The position numbers and the translations under genes are program-made. From NCBI GenBank assembly GCA_015478945.1, contig JABUQX010002424.1, forward strand, positions 35,001-45,000: DNA of 10,000 bases, read 5' to 3'. The notes under the pieces were generated by a model, which worked only from the letters and a program-made list of their open reading frames with translations, ran no database searches and had not been told where the DNA came from. Positions 9,250-10,000 of the stretch are shown here, in pieces (position 1 is the stretch's first letter; each line of letters begins with the position of its first letter). The DNA comes from Trachelipus rathkii (taxonomy: Eukaryota; Arthropoda; Malacostraca; Isopoda; Trachelipodidae).

Positions 9250-9640
9250 AGCTGAGACGATGAGATGACGAGAATCAAAGAAGGCGGCGTGGTTTGGCTT
9301 GGTGCATGAGGTGTGATGCGACGCGAAGCGGGGCGGTGCGGAACGATGCGGCGCGAAATGGGATGGTGCGGTCTTGAGGAAAAACGCGCTGACGAATTAT
9401 GTAAAAACACCATCCAGACCAAAAACCCGAAAAAAGATTGAAATGACAGAAATGTATCGTTATAATGGTAAAAAAATTTTAAGAAAGGGTTCAGGTACCT
9501 AGATGAGATATAGAAAAGCAAGTCGCTACGGCACAAAAGACGGTGCGGTGCGCCAGGACCTTGGGGGTTGGGCAAATTGCGTCGTTGACCCCGAAAACGC
9601 TTCTACGTACCCGAAAACCCATAATTTGACCCCAAAAACG
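9250..9640. repeat. GC-rich degenerate short-repeat tract
   Basis: The tract stands out from its AT-rich surroundings. From 9285 to 9375 it is built of GGTGCGG, GATGCGG and GCGCGAA-like words. From about 9580 to 9640 there are CCGAAAAC and ACCCCAAAAACG words in loose tandem. A - strand frame of 122 codons crosses it, but it is Pro/Ser/Arg-rich repeat translation running into the inverted repeat, so a gene is not supported. It looks like diverged minisatellite or flanking host repeat. Confidence 0.5.
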
Positions 9641-9709
9641 TCTTAATACGACAAAATATAAATGTGCAAAATGTGTGTAATATGTGTTTGAAATATGCAT
9701 GAACCATTT

Positions 9710-9727
9710 GCAACATAGCTATGTTGC
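9710..9727. repeat. Perfect 18-bp palindrome
   Basis: GCAACATAGCTATGTTGC reads the same on both strands. Flanking TTTGCA and TGCAAA words extend the symmetry imperfectly. It sits at the edge of the TA-rich tract. No function is implied. Confidence 0.7.
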
Positions 9728-9748
9728 TGCAAAATTTCTTTCTCGCAA

Positions 9749-10000
9749 GTAGATATATATACACATATATATATATATTATTATAATAATTATATATAGT
9801 TATAATATATTATATTATATATATATATATACTATATATATTATATATATATATGTACGTTATATATTAATATATAATATATATTATATAATAATATTAT
9901 AGTTTTATATATTATAAGTTATATATTTATATTATACTATGATTATATTTATATTTTATATATTATATATTATATAATATAATATAAATATATATATATT
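9749..10000. repeat. (TA)n-rich low-complexity tract
   Basis: About 250 bases of TATATA, TTATA and AATATA words run to the window end. It is nearly free of G and C and holds no gene. Confidence 0.9.

Noticed and set aside
9207..9575. 122-codon - strand frame
   Set aside because: It crosses the GC-rich repeat tract and enters the right inverted repeat. Its Pro/Ser/Arg-rich text mirrors short DNA repeats and no domain pattern is visible.

Overview
The window looks like nuclear DNA of an invertebrate animal. It is AT-rich, has long (AAT)n and (TA)n microsatellites, a decayed LINE retrotransposon, and a decayed Polinton/Maverick (adintovirus-like) element. An arthropod, perhaps a decapod crustacean, would fit the microsatellite load, but that is a guess. 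No intact cellular gene is visible.

The main object is an old virus-like element at about 300-9240, framed by inverted repeat arrays. The left array (about 300-965, four units) and the right array (about 8966-9240, two units in reverse complement) share a unit with a CCCTAAAGCAGTAAATCAG core, tandem 8-bp AGTAAATC and TATTGATC sub-repeats, and a pyrimidine-rich middle. They are best read as terminal inverted repeats with internal tandem units. Inside the right end, on the + strand and reading outward, lies a capsid module in this order: penton-like minor capsid remnant (6075-6553), small basic core protein (6743-7100), major capsid protein of the invertebrate F54H12.2-like Polinton family (7210-8452), and adenain-like cysteine protease (8455-8892). 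All four are broken by frameshifts, stops or deletion, but family signatures remain, including the His, Asp, Gln and Cys positions of the protease.

The left half carries two coding remnants on the - strand, about 2276-1628 and 3597-2958. They stay readable through a few stops and frameshifts, and I could not assign either one. Integrase, family B DNA polymerase and packaging ATPase were not found, so this copy lacks the replication half or is a strongly deleted derivative.

A 5'-truncated LINE lies on the - strand at about 4118-6060. Its reverse-transcriptase active-site aspartates are lost, and its 5' end abuts the penton-like remnant. Two AAT arrays (2545-2829 and 6551-6743) sit in gene spacers of the element. 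Right of the element come a GC-rich minisatellite-like tract (9250-9640) and a TA-rich tract running to the window end.

The capsid genes together would have built and matured an icosahedral double-jelly-roll particle. In this copy they are fossils.
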